Assembly (NCBI GenBank): GCA_020845895.1
Contig: JADLEX010000143.1
Span: 16,992 to 80,991 of the forward strand
Length of the DNA: 64,000 bases
Origin: Deltaproteobacteria bacterium
Lineage (GTDB): Bacteria > Lernaellota > Lernaellaia > JACKCT01
Direction of reading: 5' to 3'
Shown here: positions 1 to 7,809 of the stretch, piece after piece
Layout: each line of letters begins with the position of its first letter
Numbering within the stretch: the stretch's first letter is position 1
Notes under the pieces: model-generated
What the model saw: only the letters and a program-made list of their open reading frames with translations
What the model was told of the DNA's origin: nothing
Databases searched by the model: none
Made by a program: the position numbers and the translations under genes

Positions 1-117
1 AGCGCCAGCGCGCATTACGAGGAATCGATGACCGCCGGCAGCAAACTCGAGGAGCGGATCATCGGCGGACTTACGCGGCTCCTGAACCGCCAGAGGCATT
101 ACGATTCGGCGGACTGA
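1..117 (+). CDS. C-terminal end of an unidentified protein (partial)
   Basis: An open frame runs in from the left edge and stops at TGA 115-117, giving 38 residues. The tail is charged and helical-looking, ending in NRQRHYDSAD. The start and any domain lie outside the window, so no function can be assigned. It is taken as real because the frame is open to the edge, uses codons like the rest of the window, and is followed by a terminator-like hairpin. Confidence 0.5.
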   Translation, partial: SASAHYEESMTAGSKLEERIIGGLTRLLNRQRHYDSAD

Positions 118-161
118 TCGACGAGGGCGATATTTTGTGATCAACCACGCCAAACCGAATG

Positions 162-179
162 CCGGCGCTTGCCGGTTTT
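162..179 (+). terminator. Probable intrinsic terminator
   Basis: A short GC stem, CCGGC (162-166) pairing with GCCGG (171-175), has a GCTT loop and is followed directly by TTTTC. It sits 45 bp after the stop of the partial first gene and before the next start, which fits termination of the upstream gene. The stem is only 5 bp, so confidence is moderate. Confidence 0.45.
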
Positions 180-255
180 CGTTCGCGTGGGTACAATTTT
201 TCTATACGGGGGCATAAGGCCCCGATTTGATTTGCAATTCACTTGGAGTCGTGGA

Positions 256-441
256 ATGGCACCCATCCTCATCGGCGTCCTGATCGGATTCCTGCTCGGC
301 GGTATCGCCGGCAACGCAACCTTCGGACCGCATGGCGCGGTCATCGGCTGCATCCTCGGCGGACTCGTCGGCGGCGGCATCATGACAACACTGGTCCGCG
401 CCGCGAAAAAACTTGAAAAGCAGGGCGGCAAGATCGATTGA
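256..441 (+). CDS. Small Gly-rich membrane protein (61 aa)
   Basis: The protein has two glycine-rich hydrophobic stretches, starting MAPILIGVLIGFLLGGIAG and later AVIGCILGGLVGGG, followed by a short basic tail (RAAKKLEKQ). This looks like a two-helix inner-membrane hairpin with a cytoplasmic tail. I chose ATG 256 because GGAG lies 7 bases upstream; an in-frame extension back to 169 would add an unlikely soluble leader that crosses the terminator hairpin. I recognise no family, and the neighbours are also unassigned, so the role is unknown. Confidence 0.5.
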   Translation: MAPILIGVLIGFLLGGIAGNATFGPHGAVIGCILGGLVGGGIMTTLVRAAKKLEKQGGKID

Positions 442-523
442 ACGCGCCGGGGCGCGGACGCGCACCCCGAGCGATCGCGTCGCCGCCGTTGCGTCCCGCG
501 GAAAAAATCACAAACATGCCGCC

Positions 524-1441
524 ATGCGCAGAGGCTTCGTCTATCTGATTGCGGCGGTCGTCGCACTGGTGTTGCTGTCGATTTGGCTTGGCGACGACTC
601 GTCGCCCCCGTTGCCTCCGCCTCCCTCGCCGCGATTCCACCCCGATGTGGCGCCCGAGCGGGTTTCTTCGGCGATCGCGATCCCCGACGAGCGGGCGAAT
701 TCTCCCGCTCCCCAGGAACCCCCGCCCCGCGCAACGCCCGCGCGCCAGTGGGCCAAGTCCGAGTCGTGTTCGCAGGAATTCTACGCCCCGGACGGCGCGC
801 TCCTCGGCACGCGTTACGACGCGGCCTGCGACGGTTCGTGGGATTTCTGCACGAACTACGTTTACGACGGCGTCGGGAATTTGATCCGCGTGGAATCGGA
901 TCATGGATGCGACGGCGATATCGAGGAATGCACCCGTTCGACCTTCGACGCGTGGGGCAACGAAACTCGCACGCTCGTCGATCACGGATGCGACAACGAC
1001 CGCGAGGAGACGCCGGACTGCATGACGCACGAGGTCAATGACGAAGGATTGCCGATCGCCACCACGGTCGACATCGGCTGCGACGGCGTGCCGGACGTTT
1101 GCACCCGGCTGACCTACGGCGACAACGCGCAAGTCGTTGCGCAAACCACCGACAAGGGTTGCGACGGCACGGACGACTCGTGCATGAACAAGAGCTACGA
1201 CGCCGAGGGACGTCTAACCCGTACCACGACCGACGACGCCTGCGACGGAGCGCCGGACATGTGCGTGAACGACGAATTCGGAAAGGACGGCTCGTCCACA
1301 TCGACCATCTTCAAGGGCGCGTGCGGCGACGAGAGTGCCAAGGTCCACACGATGACCGAAGGCGCTCCGGACGCCGAAGGAGTGGTGCGATCCTCAAACG
1401 AATATCCCGCGCCTGTTGGCGAGCCCTCCGGCAAACACTGA
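524..1441 (+). CDS. Membrane-anchored protein with 27-residue Cys/Asp repeats
   Basis: A short N-terminal hydrophobic segment (residues about 5-22, FVYLIAAVVALVLLSIWLG) precedes a Pro-rich stalk and a repeat region. The repeat consensus is roughly D-x-G-C-D-G-x-x-D-x-C, then Y-D-x-x-G. The first Cys of successive repeats falls at residues 102, 129, 156, 186, 213, 240 and 267: a spacing of 27, broken once by a three-residue insertion. The Y-D-x-x-G part recalls RHS/YD repeats. The paired Cys and acidic clusters suggest disulfides and possibly Ca2+ binding in an extracytoplasmic domain, which is inference. ATG 524 is preferred because the hydrophobic anchor follows it immediately; a frame open from 413 would add a very basic leader. 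The function is unknown. Confidence 0.7.
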   Translation: MRRGFVYLIAAVVALVLLSIWLGDDSSPPLPPPPSPRFHPDVAPERVSSAIAIPDERANSPAPQEPPPRATPARQWAKSESCSQEFYAPDGALLGTRYDAACDGSWDFCTNYVYDGVGNLIRVESDHGCDGDIEECTRSTFDAWGNETRTLVDHGCDNDREETPDCMTHEVNDEGLPIATTVDIGCDGVPDVCTRLTYGDNAQVVAQTTDKGCDGTDDSCMNKSYDAEGRLTRTTTDDACDGAPDMCVNDEFGKDGSSTSTIFKGACGDESAKVHTMTEGAPDAEGVVRSSNEYPAPVGEPSGKH

Positions 1442-1512
1442 CGTATTTCAGACGAACTTGACGCGCCCGCGCGCGAATCGCCATAATTTTTCTTTTTCGT
1501 GTGGGGTGTGCC

Positions 1513-2673
1513 ATGAATCTGGTCTTTGTCTCACCGCATTTCCCGCCGCAGTACCACCTGTTCTGCGTCGCGGCGCGGCGGCGGGGTATCAACGTGGTGG
1601 GTGTCGGCGATGCGCCGTTCGAGTCGTTGCGCGCGGAGCTGGCTGCGGCGCTCGCGGAGTACGTCTACGTCTCCGACATGAACGACGACGACGCGATGAT
1701 CCGCGCAATGGGCTACATGACGTCCCGCCACGGCAAGATCGACCGGATCGATTCCCTCAACGAACACTGGCTGGAGGTCGAGGCGCGCCTGCGCGAAAAC
1801 TTCAACGTCTTCGGACAGAAGCCTGCCGACACCGCGCGAAACCGCAGCAAGTCGGCGATGCGCGAGGTCTTCCGCGCCGCGGGCGTGCCCTGCACCGAGG
1901 GGACCGCGTTCACCACCGCGGCTCAGGCGACGGTTTTCGCGAAGCAGCACGGCTATCCGCTCGTCATCAAGCCCGACACGGGCGTGGGCGCGGCGAAGAC
2001 GTACAAAGTGCGCAACGCGGCAGAACTCGACGCCGCGCTCGCCGACAACCTCGACGGCTACGTCATCGAGAAATTTGCGACGGGCAAGCTCGGCAGCTTC
2101 GACGGACTGGTCGATCGCGACGGGCGCATCGTGATTTGCATCTCGAACATCTACAGCTCGGGCATCATGGAGATCGTGAACGAGCGTCGCCCCCTGCACT
2201 ATTACACGCGCCGCGAGATCCCCGCGAAACTGGAAGACTACGGAAAACGCGTGATCGCCGCGTTCGGCATCCGCGAGCGGTTCTTTCACATCGAGTTTTT
2301 CGAGACCGACGACGACTTCGTCGCGCTCGAGGTCAACGTGCGTCCGCCGGGCGGATTCACGACCGACATGATGAACTACGCCATTGAAGGCGACATCTAT
2401 GACCTGTGGGCACGCGTCTTGTCGGAAGGCACGATTCCCGATTTCACGTACGAACGACGTTATCATGTCATGTACGTGGGGCGTCGGCGCGGCGCACCGC
2501 ATCGGTTCATCGCCGAAGAGATCCGCGTCGCGCTCGGCGACCGGTTCATTCTCTACCGGGAGATGCCCGACGCGTTTGCGGGCGCGATGGGAGACGAGAT
2601 GTTTCTGCTGCGCGATTCCTCGCTCGAACCCTTGCTCGAAGCCGAGCGGATGATTCAGGAGACGGCCCCCTAG
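1513..2673 (+). CDS. ATP-grasp domain carboxylate ligase-like protein
   Basis: This 386-aa protein has the layout of an ATP-grasp enzyme: an N-terminal pre-ATP-grasp fold starting MNLVFVSPHFPP, an ATP-binding segment (YPLVIKPDTGVGAAKTY), and a C-terminal metal/phosphate segment with FVALEVNVRPPGGFTTDMM, which resembles the E-x-N-x-R-x-x-G signature. Such enzymes join a carboxylate to an amine or other nucleophile through an acyl-phosphate. The substrate cannot be read from sequence. ATG 1513 is preferred over the in-frame GTG 1501 because a purine-rich GGGGTG stretch precedes it. The gene converges on hydE, and the two stop codons share the bases CTAG at 2670-2673. Confidence 0.8.
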   Translation: MNLVFVSPHFPPQYHLFCVAARRRGINVVGVGDAPFESLRAELAAALAEYVYVSDMNDDDAMIRAMGYMTSRHGKIDRIDSLNEHWLEVEARLRENFNVFGQKPADTARNRSKSAMREVFRAAGVPCTEGTAFTTAAQATVFAKQHGYPLVIKPDTGVGAAKTYKVRNAAELDAALADNLDGYVIEKFATGKLGSFDGLVDRDGRIVICISNIYSSGIMEIVNERRPLHYYTRREIPAKLEDYGKRVIAAFGIRERFFHIEFFETDDDFVALEVNVRPPGGFTTDMMNYAIEGDIYDLWARVLSEGTIPDFTYERRYHVMYVGRRRGAPHRFIAEEIRVALGDRFILYREMPDAFAGAMGDEMFLLRDSSLEPLLEAERMIQETAP

Positions 2674-3743
2674 CGTCGTCGCCACGCGGGCGCCGCGCCG
2701 GGTCCTTCGCCCACCTCGCGCCCGATCGCCCGGATCCGGGCGACGAGTTGCGCGTTGAAATCGACCGGGTCCTCGGAAATGCACGATTTCGCCGGATAGA
2801 TCTCGTAGAGACTGCGATAACGAAACGGCGTCAGATTCGGCATGACGATATTGGCGCCGCGCGCAAGGCCGAGTTCGCGACCCTGCTCCGGTGCGAGCGT
2901 GGCGAGCGCCGTAGTGCTGGGGATGTTGGCATCCGGGCATGCGAGGCGCGCGAGTGCCACGACCTTGCACGTCATCTCTTTCGTCGCGGGGACCTGCTCG
3001 CCGACGGGCAGCGACGCGATCTCGCCTCGGCCCATCGGCGTGGCCGGATGCGCGAGAAACGGGCCCACTCCGATCATGTCGAGGTCGAGTTCGCGGAACG
3101 TCATCACGTCGTCGGCGAGACTGGCGTACGACTGGCCGGGAATGCCCACCATCACACCGCCGCCGATCTCGAAACCCATCCTTCTCAGCTCCCGAAGCCT
3201 CTGGACACGATCGCCGGCGACATGCACGCGACCCGGGTGGATCCTCGCGAACAGCGCGCGATCGGACGTCTCGAAACGCAAAAGATAACGGTCCGCGCCC
3301 GCGTTTTTCCATGCGAGGATTTCGTCGTCGTCTCGTTCGCCCAGCGAAAGCGTCACGGCGAGGCCCGTTTCGCTTTTCACTCGCCGGATCAAATCGCACA
3401 CGCTGTCCCGGGTCCAACCCGGGTCTTCTCCTGCCTGCACAACCAGCGTGCCGTATCCGCGACGCACCGCTTCGTGAGCGCATTCGAGGACTTCCGACAT
3501 GGTGAGCCGGTATCGGACGAGTTCACGATGGCCCGCGCGGATACCGCAGTATAGACACTGACGCACGCAGTGATTCGAGATTTCCACAAGTCCCCGCAGA
3601 TGCACGGCGTCGCCGACGTGCTCGCGCCGCATCTCGTCGGCCGCGATCCACAACTCCTCCAGCCGGATCGGGTCGCCTTCGCAAAGCCACGCCTCGATCG
3701 ACGACCGGTCGGAGAAGTCGATGGGTAGACCCGGCTCACGCAT
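2670..3743 (-). CDS. hydE: [FeFe]-hydrogenase maturase HydE (radical SAM)
   Basis: HydE is a radical-SAM enzyme that acts with HydG and HydF to build the 2Fe subcluster of the hydrogenase H-cluster. The radical-SAM cluster motif is clear as C-VRQ-C-LY-C near residue 59, followed by the HydE-like GIRAGHRELVRYR. The protein is 357 aa, the usual length. The second, C-terminal Cys triad (C-x7-C-x2-C) found in some HydE proteins is reduced here to a single Cys near the end (KSCISED); that site is known to be variable and dispensable. The start overlaps the end of hydF by 8 bp, so the two are almost certainly co-transcribed. It is the last gene of the hydrogenase unit. Confidence 0.95.
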   Translation of the reverse strand: MREPGLPIDFSDRSSIEAWLCEGDPIRLEELWIAADEMRREHVGDAVHLRGLVEISNHCVRQCLYCGIRAGHRELVRYRLTMSEVLECAHEAVRRGYGTLVVQAGEDPGWTRDSVCDLIRRVKSETGLAVTLSLGERDDDEILAWKNAGADRYLLRFETSDRALFARIHPGRVHVAGDRVQRLRELRRMGFEIGGGVMVGIPGQSYASLADDVMTFRELDLDMIGVGPFLAHPATPMGRGEIASLPVGEQVPATKEMTCKVVALARLACPDANIPSTTALATLAPEQGRELGLARGANIVMPNLTPFRYRSLYEIYPAKSCISEDPVDFNAQLVARIRAIGREVGEGPGAAPAWRRR

Positions 3744-4974
3744 GCGCCGGACTCCTTCCGGCGAAGAACGCCGAACGCGCGCCGGGAAACGGCTCCAGGG
3801 CTCGCTCGAAAACGCCGAGGCTGAACGCGATGGCGAGTCCGTAGTTCGTGATCGGTACGCCCGCCGAGCGAGCCCGCCAAATGCGGGAGAGCATCTCGCG
3901 GCGATTGAGCATGCACGCGCCGCAATGGATGACGAGCCGATACGGCGAAAGATCGCCCGGGAAGTCGCGTCCCTGCACGGTCTCGAATTCGAGTTTGCCG
4001 CCGACGTACTGCGTCAGCCAGCGCGGAAGTTTCACGCGGCCGATGTCCTCGCCGATGGGATGGTGCGTGCACGCCTCGCACACGAGCACGCGATCGCCGA
4101 CGCGCAGCCGATCGATCGCCGCCGCGCCCTCGATCTGCGTGGTCAGGTCGCCCTTCGCTCGCGCAAAAAGGATCGAAAAGCTCGTCATCGGCGTGCCGGC
4201 CGGCGTGTCGCCCGCGACCTTGAGAAACGCCTGCGAATCGGTGACGACGAGCTTCGGCGGCTCGCGTAGTTTCGCGAGCGCGGTGCGCAGTTCGCGCTCC
4301 TTGACGACGAGCGCCATCGCGTCACCATCGAGCAGATCGCGGATCGACTGGACCTGCGGCAGGATCAACCGTCCGCGCGGCGCTTCCTTGTCGATCGGAA
4401 CGACCAGCACCGCGACCTCACCCGGACCGACGAGGTCGGACAGAATCGCCGGTGGATCGACGAAGTCCGCGGGCGCGGCGTCGAGAATCGCCTGCCGAAG
4501 CGGCCCAAACCCGTCGCCGCGCGTAGCCGACGTGATTGCGACGCGTGCGCCGCCCGCGCGAAGTCGCTCGACCAGCGATTCATTCGGCGCGGCGAGATCG
4601 CATTTGCTGAACACGACGACGATCGGCGCTCCGCGATTCGCAAGTTCGTCGCGCAGCGCCTCCTCGAACGCGCCCCACACGCCGTCGGTGACGATCAGGC
4701 CGAGATCCGTACGCTCGAAGACGCGCCGCGTGCGTTTCGCGCGTTCTTCGCCCAGCGATCCCTCGTCGTCGATACCCGCCGTGTCGATGAAGAGCACCGG
4801 GCCGAGCGGCAGCAGTTCCATCGGCTTTTCGACGGGATCGGTCGTCGTTCCCGCGATCGGCGACACGAGCGAGACATCCTGACGGGTGATCGCATTGAGC
4901 AGACTCGATTTGCCGACATTGCGCCGCCCGAAAATCCCGATGTGCAGGCGAAGGCTTTTCGGCGCGGTCGTCAC
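3736..4974 (-). CDS. hydF: [FeFe]-hydrogenase maturation GTPase HydF
   Basis: HydF is the scaffold that assembles the 2Fe precursor and delivers it to apo-HydA. The N-terminal GTPase domain shows Walker A (GRRNVGKSS), a DTAG G3 box and SKCD as the G4 box. The C-terminal cluster-binding domain has C-T-H and, about 50 residues later, H-C-G-A-C, matching the HydF C-x-H...H-C-x-x-C ligand set. The 412-aa length fits the family. The gene lies between aspA (4-bp overlap at its start) and hydE (8-bp overlap at its end), which indicates translational coupling. Confidence 0.96.
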   Translation of the reverse strand: MTTAPKSLRLHIGIFGRRNVGKSSLLNAITRQDVSLVSPIAGTTTDPVEKPMELLPLGPVLFIDTAGIDDEGSLGEERAKRTRRVFERTDLGLIVTDGVWGAFEEALRDELANRGAPIVVVFSKCDLAAPNESLVERLRAGGARVAITSATRGDGFGPLRQAILDAAPADFVDPPAILSDLVGPGEVAVLVVPIDKEAPRGRLILPQVQSIRDLLDGDAMALVVKERELRTALAKLREPPKLVVTDSQAFLKVAGDTPAGTPMTSFSILFARAKGDLTTQIEGAAAIDRLRVGDRVLVCEACTHHPIGEDIGRVKLPRWLTQYVGGKLEFETVQGRDFPGDLSPYRLVIHCGACMLNRREMLSRIWRARSAGVPITNYGLAIAFSLGVFERALEPFPGARSAFFAGRSPAHA

Positions 4975-6386
4975 GGGATCACTCCGCCCGGCGCGCCGAG
5001 CCGGCAGACGGACTCGGGCGAAATGAGCGCGTCGTACTCGGCATCGGTCATCAACGCGCGCTCGCGCACAATCTCCCGTACCGACACGCCCCGCGAGGTC
5101 GCGGCGGCGGCGATGTCGCTCGCGGCCTCATACCCGATGCTCGCGACCAAGGCCGTCGCGCAGGCGACCGAGCCCTCGACATGCGCCCGGCAAACGTCCT
5201 CGCGCGCAACGATCCCGCGCACGCACCGCGTCGCCAGTGCGTGGGCGGCGTGCGTGAGCAGATCGATCGTTTCGAGCAGCGCGTCCGCGACGAGCGGCAA
5301 AAATGCGTTGAGTTCCAGATTCCCGGCGGCGCAGGCATGCGTCACCGCCGCATCGTTCGCGATCGCTCGCATCGCCGCGACTGCGACCGCCTCGGGAATC
5401 ACCGGGTTGATCTTTCCCGGCATGATCGACGAACCGGCCTGCATCGGCGGGAGCGTGATCTCCCCCAACCCGGCGGCCGGACCCGACGACATCAACCGCA
5501 GGTCGTTCGCAATCTTCAGCAGATTCGTCGCACAGGCTTTGAGGATGCCCGAGACCTCGACAAAGGCGTCGGCGTTCTGCGTCGCCTCGACCAGGTTCTC
5601 CGCGCGGGCCAGGCCGAAACCCGTGATCTCGCGCAGCTCATCGGTCGCGCGAAAGATGAACGCGCGCGGTGCGGCGATGCCCGTACCGATCGCCGTTCCG
5701 CCGAGGTTCACGACGCGGAGACGCTCCTCGCACTTCGACACGCGCCAGCGGTCACGGTTGAACGCCTCCGCGTACGCGCCCATTTCGCGGCCAAGCGTCG
5801 TGAGCACGGCGTCCTGCAACTGCGTGCGGCCCACCTTCACGACGTGGGCGAAGCGTTTCTCCGCGTCCTGAAACGACTCCTGCAAATCGACCAGCGCGCG
5901 TTCGAGCGCGCGCAGCCGGTCGATCGCCGCGACGCGCAGCGCCGTCGGATAGGTGTCGTTGGTCGATTGATGCAGGTTCACGTCGTTCGTCGGGCTGACG
6001 CGACCGTAGTCGGCCAAGGATCTGCCGAGAATTTGCAGGGCGCGATTGGCGATCACCTCGTTCACGTTCATGTTCGTGCTGGTGCCCGCACCGCCCTGCA
6101 GCGCGTCCACGACGATCCACGCGTCGAGCTCGCCGGCCGCCATCTCCCCGCACGCCCGCCCGATCGCGTCGGCTTTTTCGGTGTCGTCGCCCCATGCGCT
6201 GAGACGGCGATTTGTTTGCGCGCACGCGAGCTTCACCTGCCCGTAGGCGTGGATGAGCGCGGGATGCACCGGTCGATTCGCGATCGGAAAATTCTCCAGC
6301 GCCCGCAACGTGTGGATGCCCCACAGCGCGTCCGCCGGAACATCACGTTCGCCCAGCAGATCCCGTTCTTTTCGCGTCGCGCCCAT
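4971..6386 (-). CDS. aspA: Aspartate ammonia-lyase within the hydrogenase maturation unit
   Basis: The 471-aa protein belongs to the fumarase/aspartase superfamily. The signature GSSIMPGKINPV carries the catalytic-loop Ser, and TNDTYPT and GRTQLQDAV are further family blocks. Aspartase converts aspartate to fumarate and ammonia. ATG 6386 is preferred over an in-frame GTG at 6422 because it starts just after the hydG stop (7-bp gap) and removes a Ser/Ala/Arg-rich leader. An aspartase among hyd maturases is a recurring synteny. Whether it supplies ammonia for the H-cluster dithiomethylamine bridge or serves general metabolism is inference. Fumarase is the main alternative, but the GKINP context and location favour aspartase. 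Confidence 0.88.
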   Translation of the reverse strand: MGATRKERDLLGERDVPADALWGIHTLRALENFPIANRPVHPALIHAYGQVKLACAQTNRRLSAWGDDTEKADAIGRACGEMAAGELDAWIVVDALQGGAGTSTNMNVNEVIANRALQILGRSLADYGRVSPTNDVNLHQSTNDTYPTALRVAAIDRLRALERALVDLQESFQDAEKRFAHVVKVGRTQLQDAVLTTLGREMGAYAEAFNRDRWRVSKCEERLRVVNLGGTAIGTGIAAPRAFIFRATDELREITGFGLARAENLVEATQNADAFVEVSGILKACATNLLKIANDLRLMSSGPAAGLGEITLPPMQAGSSIMPGKINPVIPEAVAVAAMRAIANDAAVTHACAAGNLELNAFLPLVADALLETIDLLTHAAHALATRCVRGIVAREDVCRAHVEGSVACATALVASIGYEAASDIAAAATSRGVSVREIVRERALMTDAEYDALISPESVCRLGAPGGVIP

Positions 6387-6393
6387 GTTTCGC

Positions 6394-7800
6394 CTAGCAG
6401 AAGACGTCGCGCTTGCCGTCACGAACCTTTTGCATCATGTGCACGGCGGCGTTTCGCGGCTTCGGGTCCATGTGTTCGAGCGCGGCGGCGATGGTTGCTT
6501 CGCCCGCCGCGCGACATTCGTCGGATGCGTAATCCGTCAGGTATTCAACAAAAGTCGAGAGTGCATTGGGATCGCAGTGGTGCTTGATCTCGCCGGGTTT
6601 CGCGAGATCCATGAAATCAGCGCCGGTGCGCCCGAGCCGGTAGCACGCCGTGCAGAACGACGGAATGAATCCGAGATTCGCGAGGTCGCGCACGACCTCG
6701 TCGAGCGTGCGGTGATCGCCGAGCTGAAACTGCTCGGCGCACTCGTCCTCCGATGCGTATCCGCCCGGATTAGTTCGGCTGCCCGCCGAAATCTGCGAAA
6801 CGCCGAGCGCGAAGGTTTCGCGCCGAATCTCGGCGGTCTCGCGCGTGGACATGATGAGACCCGTGTACGGAACCGCGAGACGCAGGATGGCGACGATCTT
6901 TCGGAAGTCCGCATCGCTGACGGGCATGGGCGGATGCTCGGCGATATCGGCTCCGGTCGCGGGTTCCAGACGCGGTACGCTGATCGTGTGCGGCCCGACT
7001 CCGAAGCGCGCTTCGAGATGGCGGATGTGCTGCAGGAGCGCGAGCAGTTCGAATCGCCAGTCGGCGAGCCCGAACAGCACGCCGATGCCGACATCGTCGA
7101 TGCCGGCCGTCATTGCGCGGTCCATGGCCGTGATGCGCCAGTCGTAGTCGCGCTTGCGGCCCGCCGCGTGGACGCGGGCGTAGGTCTCGCGGTGATAGGT
7201 TTCCTGAAAGAGCTGATAGGTGCCGATCCCCGAGCCGTGGAGCTGCGCGAACTCGCCGATCGTCAGCGGCGCGATGTTTACATTGATTCGGCGGATCTCC
7301 CCCCGCCCACTCTTCGTCGCGTAGATCGTCGCGATCGAGTCGAGAACGTATTGAAATCCCTGCTTCGGATACGACTCGCCCGCGACGAGCAGCACGCGCT
7401 TGTGCCCGTCGTCGATGAGCGCACGGACTTCCGCGGCGATCTCCTCCTGCGTCAGCGCGCGCCGGGCGAGCGACTTGTTGCGCACGCGAAACCCGCAGTA
7501 AAGGCAGTCGTTGGAACATAGGTTGGAGACGTAGAGCGGCGCGAACATCACGATGCGCCGACCGTAGATCGTCTCCTTGACCTCGCGGGCCGCCGCAAAC
7601 AACTCGCCGACCAGCTCCGGATCGCTGATCGCGGCCAGCACGGCAATGTCCGCGGCGTCGAGACCCTTCATCAGTCGGGCTTTGGCGATCACCTCGCGCA
7701 CACGAGACGCGTCGCGGGAGGACGCCTCTTTCAGGGTGTTCCAGATCATCTGTTCGTCGATGGGAACCTCGAACGGCGAGGTAGCTTCATTCGCGGACAT
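6394..7800 (-). CDS. hydG: [FeFe]-hydrogenase maturase HydG (tyrosine lyase, radical SAM)
   Basis: HydG cleaves tyrosine to p-cresol and a glycine fragment that yields the CO and CN- ligands of the H-cluster. The N-terminal radical-SAM site is C-SND-C-LY-C-GFR near residue 96. The C-terminal second cluster site is C-TA-C followed 22 residues later by another Cys, the C-x2-C-x22-C arrangement of true HydG as opposed to ThiH. The protein is 468 aa, full length, ending KRDVFC. It lies 9 bp downstream of the receiver-kinase gene and 7 bp before aspA on the same strand. Confidence 0.96.
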   Translation of the reverse strand: MSANEATSPFEVPIDEQMIWNTLKEASSRDASRVREVIAKARLMKGLDAADIAVLAAISDPELVGELFAAAREVKETIYGRRIVMFAPLYVSNLCSNDCLYCGFRVRNKSLARRALTQEEIAAEVRALIDDGHKRVLLVAGESYPKQGFQYVLDSIATIYATKSGRGEIRRINVNIAPLTIGEFAQLHGSGIGTYQLFQETYHRETYARVHAAGRKRDYDWRITAMDRAMTAGIDDVGIGVLFGLADWRFELLALLQHIRHLEARFGVGPHTISVPRLEPATGADIAEHPPMPVSDADFRKIVAILRLAVPYTGLIMSTRETAEIRRETFALGVSQISAGSRTNPGGYASEDECAEQFQLGDHRTLDEVVRDLANLGFIPSFCTACYRLGRTGADFMDLAKPGEIKHHCDPNALSTFVEYLTDYASDECRAAGEATIAAALEHMDPKPRNAAVHMMQKVRDGKRDVFC

Positions 7801-7809
7801 CGAAAGACC

